This document shows, piece by piece, positions 32,761-41,468 of a stretch of DNA of 64,000 bases. Made by a program: the position numbers and the translations under genes. Within the stretch, counting starts at the first letter, position 1, and the number at the start of each line of letters is the position of its first letter. The stretch lies in contig NZ_CP040106.1 in the NCBI RefSeq assembly GCF_005281475.1, positions 2,508,501 through 2,572,500 of the forward strand, written 5' to 3'. The notes beneath the pieces are model-generated. The model was not told where the DNA came from. It worked only from the letters and a program-made list of their open reading frames with translations, and did not search any database. Origin of the DNA: Echinicola rosea. GTDB taxonomy: Bacteria > Bacteroidota > Bacteroidia > Cytophagales > Cyclobacteriaceae.

Positions 32761-33540
32761 TTAATTTATATAACCTTTCATCACGCCTCTTTCGGAAGAC
32801 CTGATGAAGTTCACGATCTCATCCCTTTCTTTCGTTGCGGGAAGGTTGACTTCTATTTCTTCAAGTGCCCGGCTGTTATTGAGACTGTTCAGGAACAGAT
32901 AGCGATAGACTTCCTGGATATGACTGATGGACTCACTGCTAAAGCCTCTTCTGCGCAATCCAAGGGAATTTACCCCTGCATAACTTAAAGGTTCCCGAGC
33001 GGCTTTGGTAAATGGTGGTACATCCTTTCTGACCAACGATCCGCCGGAGACCATTGCATGCATACCGACTTTTACAAACTGATGGATGGCGCTACTTCCA
33101 CCAATGATCGCCCAATCATCAATAGCCACATGCCCTGCGACCTGCACCGCATTGGCGATGATGACATTGTCACCAACAATACAGTCATGGGCAATGTGTA
33201 CGTAGGCCATCAGGAGGCAGTTGCTGCCGACCTTGGTGATTCTTTTGTCGATGGTGCCACGGCTAATCGTTACACACTCCCTAATGGTAGTGTTGTCCCC
33301 AATTTCTACCGTAGAAGTTTCTCCTTGGAATTTAAGGTCCTGGGGTACCCCTGCGATGACTGCCCCAGGGAAAATTTTGCAATTTTCACCAATTTTAGTC
33401 CCAGGGTAGATGGTTACATTTGATCCTATCCAGGTTCCTTTTCCTATTTCTACGTTTTCATGAATGACCGAAAAAGGATCGATGGTTACATCTTCACCGA
33501 TTTGGGTTTTATCATGTATTTGTGATAGCTTACTTATCAT
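32761..33540 (-). CDS. lpxA: Acyl-ACP--UDP-N-acetylglucosamine O-acyltransferase, 259 aa
   Basis: LpxA starts lipid A synthesis by placing a 3-hydroxyacyl chain on UDP-GlcNAc. The N-terminal two thirds is a left-handed beta-helix of hexapeptide repeats (IGEDVTIDPFSVIHENVEIG and on), the catalytic histidine is in LLMAYVHIAHDCIVGDN near residue 125, and the C-terminal helical domain with REPLSYAGVNSLGLRRRGF follows. The start at the ATG 33540 overlaps the TGA of lpxC-fabZ in an ATGA, which marks coupled translation; an upstream in-frame stretch of 14 residues is not family sequence. Length matches E. coli LpxA (262 aa). Confidence 0.95.
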   Translation of the reverse strand: MISKLSQIHDKTQIGEDVTIDPFSVIHENVEIGKGTWIGSNVTIYPGTKIGENCKIFPGAVIAGVPQDLKFQGETSTVEIGDNTTIRECVTISRGTIDKRITKVGSNCLLMAYVHIAHDCIVGDNVIIANAVQVAGHVAIDDWAIIGGSSAIHQFVKVGMHAMVSGGSLVRKDVPPFTKAAREPLSYAGVNSLGLRRRGFSSESISHIQEVYRYLFLNSLNNSRALEEIEVNLPATKERDEIVNFIRSSERGVMKGYIN

Positions 33541-34931
33541 GCTTCTTTTCTTACTATACTGGCAGTCATAACGGCTTCGCAAACCAATGTGTTGCCCACA
33601 TAGGCTTCACCTTTCATTTTGGCAATCCCTCTTCTGATAGGGGACAGTAACTCACATTTAAAAACCAACGTGTCACCCGGCAGGACCATTTTTCTGAATT
33701 TACAACTTTCGATGCCTAAGAAATAGGTCCAATAGTTTTCAGGATCATCCACGGTACTGAGCACAAGAATTCCGCCAGTTTGAGCCATGGCTTCTACTTG
33801 TAATACTCCTGGCATTACTGGATTGTTTGGAAAATGCCCCATAAAAAACGGCTCATTGATCGTGACGTTCTTTACTCCTGCCACAACCGTTTCGTCAAGA
33901 TAAATGATTTTATCCAATAACTGAAAAGGATAGCGGTGTGGAAGGATGTTCCCTATTTGATTAATGTCGAGGACAGGAGGTAGTTTAGGGTCATAGTGAG
34001 GGATATGACTGGGACCCACTTTTTCCATTGCCCGCTTCAGTTTTTTGGCAAAGGCTACATTAGCGGCATGGCCCGGACGAGCGGCGAGGATTTGGCCTTT
34101 AAGCGGACGGCCCACCAAGGCGAGATCGCCAACGACGTCCAGCAGCTTATGCCGGGCTGGTTCGTTTTTGTAGCGAAGTTCTACGTTGTTTAGGATGCCT
34201 TCCTTGCGAACCTCTACTTTTGGCTTGTTGAACATCTGAGCCAGTCCTTCCAATTCCTCGTCCGTAACGACCCTGTCCACCACAACGATCGCATTGTTCA
34301 GGTCGCCGCCCTGAATGAGGTTTTGTTTATAGAGCATCTCCAGTTCATGCAAAAAGCAGAAAGTCCTACAAGAAGCGATTTCTGCCTTGAACTGGCTAAT
34401 GTCGGTAATAGAAGCGTGTTGGCTGCCCAGGACCGGAGAGTTATAATCCACCATGACGGTGACCCTATAATCATCCAGTGGTAACGCGGCCATTTCTACT
34501 TCTCTCGAGGAATCCCTGTAATGGATGCTCTCTGGGACTTCAAAGAAGCGACGAAGGGCGTTTTGCTCTTTCAACCCCGCTTCTTCGAGGATATTGATGA
34601 ATTGGATAGAGCTACCGTCCATGATTGGAGGCTCGGGTCCATCCAACTGGATAAGCACATTGTCTATTTCTAATCCCACCAGGGCTGCCAGTACGTGCTC
34701 GACCGTATTGACGCGTGCGCCACTTTGCTCGATAGTTGTCCCTCTGGATACATCCACTACGTTATCGACATCAGCATCCACAATGGGCGCTCCCTCCATA
34801 TCTATACGTTGAAACTTATAGCCATGGTTTGGCGGAGCAGGTAGAAAGGTCATGTTGGCATCCACTCCAGTGTGTAGCCCTACACCGGAAATGGTTACCT
34901 GCTTTCCTATAGTATGTTGTTTGACTTTCAT
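33537..34931 (-). CDS. lpxC-fabZ: Bifunctional LpxC deacetylase and FabZ dehydratase, 464 aa
   Basis: Two enzymes are fused, a known arrangement in Bacteroidota. Residues 1-300 are the zinc deacetylase LpxC (committed step of lipid A synthesis), with the opening KQHTIGKQVTISGVGLHTG, the zinc-binding HVLAAL, and RHKLLDVVGDLALVGRP with the Asp and His ligands. Residues 315-464 are FabZ, 3-hydroxyacyl-ACP dehydratase, with the catalytic H in ILPHRYPFQLLDKI and the conserved NEPFFMGHFPNNPVMPGVLQ and EAMAQ. The fusion links lipid A and fatty-acid routes that compete for the same acyl-ACP. It is 39 bases from lpxD. Confidence 0.96.
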   Translation of the reverse strand: MKVKQHTIGKQVTISGVGLHTGVDANMTFLPAPPNHGYKFQRIDMEGAPIVDADVDNVVDVSRGTTIEQSGARVNTVEHVLAALVGLEIDNVLIQLDGPEPPIMDGSSIQFINILEEAGLKEQNALRRFFEVPESIHYRDSSREVEMAALPLDDYRVTVMVDYNSPVLGSQHASITDISQFKAEIASCRTFCFLHELEMLYKQNLIQGGDLNNAIVVVDRVVTDEELEGLAQMFNKPKVEVRKEGILNNVELRYKNEPARHKLLDVVGDLALVGRPLKGQILAARPGHAANVAFAKKLKRAMEKVGPSHIPHYDPKLPPVLDINQIGNILPHRYPFQLLDKIIYLDETVVAGVKNVTINEPFFMGHFPNNPVMPGVLQVEAMAQTGGILVLSTVDDPENYWTYFLGIESCKFRKMVLPGDTLVFKCELLSPIRRGIAKMKGEAYVGNTLVCEAVMTASIVRKEA

Positions 34932-34970
34932 TAAAGATGATTTTTGGGCATCATTTATTTTGCCACAAAT

Positions 34971-35993
34971 TTATTGTTTTTTTTCCAGTTCTTTCACTCT
35001 GTCCTGAAGAGATGGCAGTTTTTTGAAAATTGAATAGGACTTGAGGAATTCTTTCATCTCATACCCCATATACCCAAAAATGGTTTTTCCGGATTGAAGA
35101 ATGGATTTAGTAATGCCCGTTTTTGCTCCAATAGTGGTGTTGTCGGCGATTTTGAGGTGTCCAATGATGCCCACCTGTCCTGCGATCACGCAGTTTTTTC
35201 CGATTTCGGTAGATCCTGAAATGCCCGATTGGGCAGCAATGACGGTGTGTTCTCCTATGATCACATTATGGGCAATTTGTACTAAGTTGTCTATTTTTAC
35301 CCCTTTCTTGATAATGGTAGAGCCCATGGTAGCGCAGTCGATGGTGCTGTTTGCTCCTACGCTGACATTGTCTTCCAGTATGACATTACCAAGCTGAGGG
35401 ATGTTTTTATAGCTTTTGTCCTCTTGTGGGGCAAAACCAAAACCATCAGCTCCAATAACGGCATTTGGATGGATTTCACAATCATTGCCAACGTCGGTGT
35501 CGTTGTATATTTTGGCACCTGAATGGATGATGCAGCGATCGCCGATTTTTACATTGTCTCCGATGTAGGCTTGAGCATGGATGATGACCTGTTTGCCTAT
35601 CTGACAGTTTTTACCAATATGGCTAAAAACTCCACGGTAACCTCCTTCATCCATTTTGGAGGATTTGTCGATGTAGGAGGGCTCATCCACTCCTGTCTTA
35701 CTATGTTTGGTGAGCTGCGCATAAGCTTCCAAAAGCTGGGTAAAACCGGAATAGGGATCCTTTACCTTGATGAGTGAAGTGTTGAGTGGCTTTGATGGTG
35801 AAAAATCCTCCGCTACAATAACCGCAGATGCCTCCGTGCTGTAGATGTGAGGCTCATATTTCATGTTGGACAAGAAACTGATTCCTCCTGCTTTACCATC
35901 TTGGATTTTGTCAAGACGGTTGACTTTTTGGGAACCGTCACCCACTACTGTACCGTTTAAAAGCGCTGCAATCTGACTGACAGTAAATTCCAT
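34971..35993 (-). CDS. lpxD: UDP-3-O-(3-hydroxyacyl)glucosamine N-acyltransferase, 340 aa
   Basis: LpxD adds the second acyl chain to the glucosamine in lipid A synthesis. The N-terminal substrate-binding domain (MEFTVSQIAALLNGTVVGDG, then GGISFLSNMKYEPHIYSTEA) precedes a left-handed beta-helix of hexapeptide repeats. The catalytic histidine is in NLVQIAHNVIIGEHTVIAA near residue 240 and the acyl-chain pocket block ADGFGFAPQEDKSYKNIPQ is present. A short C-terminal helix (RVKELEKKQ) forms the trimer tail. The gene is 15 bases after the HD-domain gene and 39 before lpxC-fabZ, in one operon. Confidence 0.95.
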   Translation of the reverse strand: MEFTVSQIAALLNGTVVGDGSQKVNRLDKIQDGKAGGISFLSNMKYEPHIYSTEASAVIVAEDFSPSKPLNTSLIKVKDPYSGFTQLLEAYAQLTKHSKTGVDEPSYIDKSSKMDEGGYRGVFSHIGKNCQIGKQVIIHAQAYIGDNVKIGDRCIIHSGAKIYNDTDVGNDCEIHPNAVIGADGFGFAPQEDKSYKNIPQLGNVILEDNVSVGANSTIDCATMGSTIIKKGVKIDNLVQIAHNVIIGEHTVIAAQSGISGSTEIGKNCVIAGQVGIIGHLKIADNTTIGAKTGITKSILQSGKTIFGYMGYEMKEFLKSYSIFKKLPSLQDRVKELEKKQ

Positions 35994-36008
35994 GAGTTTA
36001 AAATTATA

Positions 36009-37238
36009 TTACCGCAAAGTTAAATTTTTAGCGCGACAAGCATAGTACTTTTTCACAATTTTGCTCATCGCTTTGATGTTAGGGAGGTCTGCTGCTTGGG
36101 CCACATCGATTACCTCACCTTTTTTGGTGAGGATCATGACTTTTTCTTTGGCCACATAGGCATTATTGGAAATAAATCCAGAGGAGACGAAATAATGAAG
36201 CTCTTCATCGGATATTTTCAGGCCTTTGGCGACTTCCTTTTTCATAAGGGAGAGTTCCTTTTCCTCGATTGGGGTATTGCTCAGCTTGATTTTAAACAGG
36301 TTTCTGGTCAAAAACATCTTTGAGATACTCCTCAGGACAACGTCATCATGGTTTTTCCAGTATTTTATGGCTCCCCAAATATCAAAATCATCCATGTCAG
36401 CAAAAGTTTCCAGCAAATCCGAGGATTGCTGAAAGTCCCTTAAGGTGAAATTATTTTGTAGCAAATGCCTGAAAGCGTGTGAACCCTCTACATTTACGCC
36501 TGATTGTTGGAGGTCTTTGGCCCTGGTAATGAGGTTGATGAGCATTTTTTCTGCACTTACCGTGGTTTTATGCAGGTACACTTGCCAATACATCAGGCGC
36601 CTTGCACTGAGGAAATTCTCTATGCTGTACAAGCCTTTCTCTTCTACTACGATCTGATCATCCTTGATGTTCATCATCTTGATGATCCTGTCAGCACCGA
36701 TTGTTCCTTCAGAGACACCGGTAAAAAAGCAATCCCGCTGAAGGTAATCCAAGCGGTCAATGTCCAATTGGCTGGAAACCAATTGATAAAAGAATTTTCG
36801 TTCATATTTATTCTTAAAAATTCTTAAAGCAAGATCCAATTGGCCGTTTAATTGGTTATTTAAAGACTCCATGAGCAACAGCGATAGGGACTCATGGGGA
36901 ATCCCTTTGAGCAAGGTGTATTCAAGCGCATGGGAAAAGGGACCGTGGCCAATATCATGGAGCAAAATGGCAATCAATGAAGCTTCGTATTCCCGGTCAC
37001 TTATTTCATGTCCTTTGTTGCGGAGGTTGTCCAAGGTGATGCTCATGAGGTGCATGGCACCAATGGCGTGGTGAAAACGTGTATGCAGCGCACCGGGATA
37101 AACCAAATCGGTCAAACCAAGTTGTTTGATCCTCCGTAACCTTTGGAAAAAAGGATGGTCGATAATGGTGAAAATCAACTCACTGGGGATGGTGATAAAA
37201 CCGTAAACAGGATCGTTAAGTATTTTATGGCTTTTCAA
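36009..37238 (-). CDS. HD-domain phosphohydrolase, 409 aa, TTG start
   Basis: This belongs to the SamHD1/dGTPase-like HD family: the opening LKSHKILNDPVYGFITIP, the RLRRIKQLGLTDLVYPGALH block, TRFHHAIGAMHLM and the metal motif ILLHDIGHGPFSHALE are all present near residues 1-115. The family hydrolyses dNTPs or related nucleotides; the substrate here is not known. The frame is open a further 145 codons upstream but that part lies antisense to porX and does not align with any homologue, so the TTG at 37238 is taken as start. Bacteroidota homologues begin with the same MKxHKILNDP. It heads the lipid A operon and is divergent from porX. Confidence 0.85.
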   Translation of the reverse strand: MKSHKILNDPVYGFITIPSELIFTIIDHPFFQRLRRIKQLGLTDLVYPGALHTRFHHAIGAMHLMSITLDNLRNKGHEISDREYEASLIAILLHDIGHGPFSHALEYTLLKGIPHESLSLLLMESLNNQLNGQLDLALRIFKNKYERKFFYQLVSSQLDIDRLDYLQRDCFFTGVSEGTIGADRIIKMMNIKDDQIVVEEKGLYSIENFLSARRLMYWQVYLHKTTVSAEKMLINLITRAKDLQQSGVNVEGSHAFRHLLQNNFTLRDFQQSSDLLETFADMDDFDIWGAIKYWKNHDDVVLRSISKMFLTRNLFKIKLSNTPIEEKELSLMKKEVAKGLKISDEELHYFVSSGFISNNAYVAKEKVMILTKKGEVIDVAQAADLPNIKAMSKIVKKYYACRAKNLTLR

Positions 37239-37304
37239 TTGCCTAAGAATTAGTTGATAGAAATCAAAAGTAATTATAAATTTAAAAGATTTAAACCGGA
37301 TAAG

Positions 37305-38867
37305 ATGCAAAAATTTAAAATACTCTGGGCAGATGATGAGATTGATCTGTTGAAACCTCACATCATGTTTTTGGAGCAAAAAGGATATGAAATCACCACG
37401 GTAAACAGTGGTGTGGACGCCATTGATATGGTAGAAAAAACCAATTTCGATGTGATTTTTTTGGATGAAATGATGCCTGGGATGACTGGATTGGAAACAT
37501 TGCAGCAGGTGAAGATCCTCAAACCGCAGACGCCCGTGGTCATGATCACCAAAAGTGAGGAAGAGCATATCATGGATGATGCCATCGGTGGTAAAATCGC
37601 CGATTACCTCATCAAGCCGATCAATCCCAACCAGATTTTGCTTTCGGTTAAGAAGATCCTGCAGAATAAGCAATTGATAAGTGAAAAGACCAATCTATCT
37701 TACCAGCAGGATTTCTCCAAGATAAGCATGGCGTATAATGACGCCATCGACCATAAGGAATGGGCCGATATCTACAAGAGGTTGACCTATTGGGAGCTAG
37801 AGATCGACAAAACCGAAAACAAAAGCATGCAAGAGGTGCTCGACACGCAAAAAACAGAAGCCAATGCTAATTTTGCGCGATTCGTAAAGGACAATTACCT
37901 GGATTGGCTGAATGATGGAGATGCCGACAAGCCGATTTTGTCCCATCGGGTGATGAAGGAGAAAGTCTTTCCCCAATTGAAAGAATCCGACAAGCCCTTG
38001 TTTTTTGTGGTGATCGATAACTTGCGTCTCGATCAATGGGAGATCATTGAGCCGGCCTTAAGTGATTATTTTAATATCAAATCAGAAGATACCTATTATA
38101 GTATCTTGCCCACTACTACCGCATACGCTCGGAATGCGCTGTTCAGTGGAATGATGCCATTGGACATGGCCCGCTTCCACCCGGATTTATGGGAAAATGA
38201 AGATACCGATGAAAGTAAGAATAGCCATGAAGCAGATTTCTTGGCTGTTAATTTAAAGAAAAACCGTCTTCAGAGTAAATTCAGCTATCACAAAATCCTC
38301 CAAGCAAATCAGGGGAAATCAGTGCTGGAACAATTTCCCAATCTGATGAACAATGACCTCAATGTACTGGTGTACAATTTTGTGGACATGATGTCCCATG
38401 CCAGGACAGATATGAAAATGATCAGGGAACTGGCGCCAGATGAATCGGCATACCGGTCTATTACCGAAAGTTGGTTTTTGCATAGTTCGCTGTTTGAGCT
38501 GTTTAAGAAGGTAAGTGAGGCTGGATGTGAAGTGATCGTGACGACAGATCATGGGACGAAGAAGGTGAATCGTCCGTACAAAATCATTGGGGACAGAAAG
38601 GTGACCACTAACCTCAGGTACAAGCAAGGTAAAAATTTGAATTTCGAATCTGGAAAAGTTTTTGAAATAGGAAAACCGGAAGACATCAAGCTTCCTAGAT
38701 TTAATGTTTCCACAAGTTATGTTTTTGCAGTTGAAGATTATTTCTTTGCATATCCGAACAATTACAACTATTATGTAAATTACTACAGGGATACTTTTCA
38801 ACATGGAGGGGTTTCTTTGGAAGAAATGATTGTTCCGATCATGCATTTATCACCTAAAATGAAGTAA
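37305..38867 (+). CDS. porX: PorX-type response regulator with PglZ phosphatase domain, 520 aa
   Basis: PorX controls the type IX secretion system of Bacteroidota with its sensor PorY and a sigma factor. The N-terminal receiver domain begins KILWADDEIDLLKPHIMFLE with the Asp-Asp pair, the phosphorylation site in FDVIFLDEMMPGMTG (residue about 55), and the lysine in YLIKPINPNQILLS. A helical linker follows, then a PglZ alkaline-phosphatase-like domain (PLFFVVIDNLRLDQWEII, TDHGTKKVNRPYK and HGGVSLEEMIVPI). The ATG at 37305 is chosen; an upstream in-frame TTG would add 17 basic residues. It is followed at short distance by tsaE and ald in one transcript. Confidence 0.95.
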   Translation: MQKFKILWADDEIDLLKPHIMFLEQKGYEITTVNSGVDAIDMVEKTNFDVIFLDEMMPGMTGLETLQQVKILKPQTPVVMITKSEEEHIMDDAIGGKIADYLIKPINPNQILLSVKKILQNKQLISEKTNLSYQQDFSKISMAYNDAIDHKEWADIYKRLTYWELEIDKTENKSMQEVLDTQKTEANANFARFVKDNYLDWLNDGDADKPILSHRVMKEKVFPQLKESDKPLFFVVIDNLRLDQWEIIEPALSDYFNIKSEDTYYSILPTTTAYARNALFSGMMPLDMARFHPDLWENEDTDESKNSHEADFLAVNLKKNRLQSKFSYHKILQANQGKSVLEQFPNLMNNDLNVLVYNFVDMMSHARTDMKMIRELAPDESAYRSITESWFLHSSLFELFKKVSEAGCEVIVTTDHGTKKVNRPYKIIGDRKVTTNLRYKQGKNLNFESGKVFEIGKPEDIKLPRFNVSTSYVFAVEDYFFAYPNNYNYYVNYYRDTFQHGGVSLEEMIVPIMHLSPKMK

Positions 38868-38877
38868 TAAAAGGAGG

Positions 38878-39300
38878 TTGAAAACAATCAAGTGTAGAGA
38901 TATTATGGACTTGCCCAAAGCGGCAAAGGAGGTGGTGGCCGTTTGTAAGGACTTGCCGGTTTGGATCTTTCAGGGAGAGATGGGGGCAGGGAAGACTACA
39001 TTGATCAAGGCCATCGCTAAAGAATTTGGAGTGGGAGATATCGTAAGTAGCCCTTCCTTTTCTATCGTAAATGAATATCAAAATGATAGGGGAGAGACCT
39101 TTTATCATTTTGATTTCTATCGGATAAAAGAACAAGAAGAGGTGTTGGAAATCGGAGTGGATGAATATATTTATAGCGGCAATTACTGTTGGCTTGAATG
39201 GGCAGAAAATATCCCGGATTATTTACCGGAGGAATTTTACCTAATCAGAATATCAGTAAGCGAAAACGATGGTAGGGAGATGAGCATAAAAAAGTTTTAA
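38878..39300 (+). CDS. tsaE: tRNA threonylcarbamoyladenosine biosynthesis ATPase, 140 aa
   Basis: TsaE is the ATPase partner of TsaB-TsaD in making the t6A base next to the anticodon of ANN-reading tRNAs. The P-loop GEMGAGKTTLIKAI is at residues 33-46, and the family blocks VSSPSFSIVNEYQN and YHFDFYRIKEQEEVLEIGVDEY follow. The start is uncertain: a TTG at 38878 gives the normal spacing to the P-loop, but a strong AAGGAGG at 38871-38877 directly abuts it; an ATG at 38905 would lose the first beta strand. The ald gene starts one base after the stop. Confidence 0.9.
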   Translation: MKTIKCRDIMDLPKAAKEVVAVCKDLPVWIFQGEMGAGKTTLIKAIAKEFGVGDIVSSPSFSIVNEYQNDRGETFYHFDFYRIKEQEEVLEIGVDEYIYSGNYCWLEWAENIPDYLPEEFYLIRISVSENDGREMSIKKF

Positions 39301-39301
39301 G

Positions 39302-40519
39302 ATGGGGGCTAAAATGGCTGAGATAAGTAAAGAGAGTGGGATCTACCCGCAGGAGTCCTTGGCAAAGACAAGAACTTCGGACCATTCGATTTTGATAGGA
39401 GTTCCCAAAGAAGCGGAATTGCAAGAAAAGAGAGTGGTGCTGACACCGGAAGCGGTGGCTTTGTTGGTCAACAATAACCAGCGGGTGATGGTGGAGTCCG
39501 GAGCCGGAAAGCCCTCAAAGTTCTCAGATAAGGCTTATTCAGATGCCGGAGCCAAAGTAGTCTATTCCTCCAAAGAGGCCTTTGAAGCGGAGGTAGTGCT
39601 AAAAGTGGAGCCGCCCACAGAAGAACAGATCAGTTATATGAAGCCGGGTAGCTGCCTCATTTCCGCACTCCAGTTGGGAAAACAAAATGCGGATTATATC
39701 CATGCTCTTAATAGAAAAAAGATAACAGCGGTATCATTCGAGCACCTCGAGGATAAAGTGGGAGGGATGCCAGTGGTACGTGCCATGAGTGAGATCGCTG
39801 GCAGCTCGGTGATGCTCATCGCTGCTGAGTACCTTAGCAGTGCAAAAAAAGGCGGGAAAGGACTGATCTTGGGCGGAATTACCGGTGTTCCTCCTACCAA
39901 TGTGGTCATCATTGGGGCGGGAACAGTAGCCGAATATGCTGCCAGGACCGGTCTTGGACTTGGGGCCAATATAAAGATTTTTGATAATCACCTCTACAAG
40001 CTTAGGAGAATAAAGCAATTATTGGGACAGCAGGTCTATACCTCTACCATCGATAATTATACATTGGGCCAGGCCTTAAAAAAGGCAGATGTAGTCATAG
40101 GAGCACTTAGGGGCGAAAAAGGCCGTGCTAAGGTAGTGGTATCAGAAGAAATGGTGGCGGAAATGATGCCCGGAAGTGTAGTGATCGATGTGAGTATTGA
40201 CCAAGGAGGCTGTGTAGAGACATCCCGGATGACTACTCATAACGATCCCGTTTATAGCATGTATGATATCATTCATTATTGTGTGCCAAACATCGCTTCA
40301 CGAGTCTCAGGAACGGCTTCTATGTCGCTGAGTAACATTTTCACACCTATTTTACTGCAGATGGCGGACTTAGGTGGAGCTGAGGAAATGGTTTTCAATT
40401 ATAAGTGGTTTATGAAAGGCGTATATACCTATCGTGGAAGCCTTACCAATGCCCACTTGGCGAGAAAGTTTCAGATGACCCATAAGGAATTGCAACTGCT
40501 GCTGGCAGCCAGGTATTAG
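39302..40519 (+). CDS. ald: Alanine dehydrogenase, 405 aa
   Basis: Ald interconverts L-alanine and pyruvate plus ammonia with NAD. Visible features: the N-terminal GVPKEAELQEKRVVLTPEAV with the catalytic Lys and Arg region, VLKVEPPTEEQISYMKPGS, the conserved histidine in the VSFEHLED stretch, the Rossmann loop NVVIIGAGTVAEYAARTGLG near residue 210, and the C-terminal DVSIDQGGCVETSRMTTHND with the Asp. Compared with the 370-residue family norm it has about 25 extra residues at the N-terminus, common in Bacteroidota. Start ATG at 39302. It follows tsaE by one base, so translation is linked. Confidence 0.92.
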   Translation: MGAKMAEISKESGIYPQESLAKTRTSDHSILIGVPKEAELQEKRVVLTPEAVALLVNNNQRVMVESGAGKPSKFSDKAYSDAGAKVVYSSKEAFEAEVVLKVEPPTEEQISYMKPGSCLISALQLGKQNADYIHALNRKKITAVSFEHLEDKVGGMPVVRAMSEIAGSSVMLIAAEYLSSAKKGGKGLILGGITGVPPTNVVIIGAGTVAEYAARTGLGLGANIKIFDNHLYKLRRIKQLLGQQVYTSTIDNYTLGQALKKADVVIGALRGEKGRAKVVVSEEMVAEMMPGSVVIDVSIDQGGCVETSRMTTHNDPVYSMYDIIHYCVPNIASRVSGTASMSLSNIFTPILLQMADLGGAEEMVFNYKWFMKGVYTYRGSLTNAHLARKFQMTHKELQLLLAARY

Positions 40520-40747
40520 GATATTCAATTTTTCTAGGCCGAGGGATCCATCTTCACGGGAATTGTTAACTCCCTTTGTCAAGCATTCCTTTTTTGGATT
40601 TCTACTTGATCCAGTAATAATAGCTTTTCCACAAAATCAAAAGGGTGCCCGTTTTTCAACTAAACTGGATGATCGGGGTGGTTTCTTTAGCCAGTTTGAT
40701 GTGTTTTTTACTTGTATTGAGTTTTCCTGTTTTTCACTTTGGGAAGA

Positions 40748-41221
40748 TTAGGATAAGAGTTTCTGTCTTAATAAAAATTCAAGTTGTTCATTTGCCTTGA
40801 GGAGATCATCCGTTAGTTTCTTGTTTTCCTTTCTTAACGAATAGACTTCATAAGCATTTTTGATGACAGTTTTGATGTATTCCTCTTCCCAAGGTTTGGT
40901 CAGGTAGTGGTAAACTTGCCCTTTATTAATGGCATCGATGACCGCTTGGATATCAGTGTAGCCTGTCAGAAGTATGCGTATGGGTTCAGGATGCTTGTCT
41001 ATGATAGACTCCAGAAATTCTACGCCAGTCTCTTCTGGCATGCGCTGGTCAGTAATGATGATGTCAATTTCATTTTCGGCCAGGATCTCACGGCCCTTGA
41101 CAGCAGATTCTGCCAAGTGAATTTTGAACTCTCTCCTGAAGGTAGCTTTAAATGCCTGGAGATTGTTCGATTCATCATCCACATAAAGGATCCGGATCTT
41201 ATCTTTAGCTTCTTCACTCAT
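40748..41221 (-). CDS. Response regulator with C-terminal coiled coil, 157 aa
   Basis: A single receiver domain fills most of the protein: RILYVDDESNNLQAFKATFR with the acidic pocket, the phosphorylation Asp in DIIITDQRMPEETGVEFL, and RILLTGYTDIQAVIDAI and LTKPWEEEYIK with the threonine and lysine. The last 30 residues (LRKENKKLTDDLLKANEQLE) are a coiled coil with no output domain. The receiver is closely related to that of the hybrid at 45392, and both belong to the HD-GYP-associated (RpfG-like) receivers. It may act as a phosphate sink or partner for the nearby histidine kinases. Confidence 0.87.
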   Translation of the reverse strand: MSEEAKDKIRILYVDDESNNLQAFKATFRREFKIHLAESAVKGREILAENEIDIIITDQRMPEETGVEFLESIIDKHPEPIRILLTGYTDIQAVIDAINKGQVYHYLTKPWEEEYIKTVIKNAYEVYSLRKENKKLTDDLLKANEQLEFLLRQKLLS

Positions 41222-41308
41222 TGGGAATTCTATTTAGGGCGTTACTCTTGTAGGGGCATGAGTGGTTTAGGGTGATTGAATGTTTCAATTTCTTGTTGAA
41301 ATATAGTA

Positions 41309-41337
41309 CAAATATAGACGTAATTTACTTATTCAAA
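41309..41337 (-). promoter_or_regulatory. Bacteroidota promoter of the response regulator gene
   Basis: On the minus strand TTTG (41334-41337) and TATATTTG (41309-41316) match the -33 and -7 consensus with a 17-base spacer. The distance from the -7 to the start codon is 88 bases. Assignment is by motif alone. Confidence 0.5.
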
Positions 41338-41468
41338 CTCTTTTTTGATAATTCTATTTTAACGAATTATGGCGGTCTTCTGTAAAAAATGCAATTTTTT
41401 ATTTATTTCTGCGATCAATAATATAACTTTACTTGCTTTAATTACCTAATGAACCACCAACAAGTTAA

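Noticed and set aside
37239..37673. N-terminal extension of the HD-domain protein by 145 residues
   Set aside because: It lies antisense to the receiver domain of porX and has no family resemblance; homologues start at the TTG chosen.
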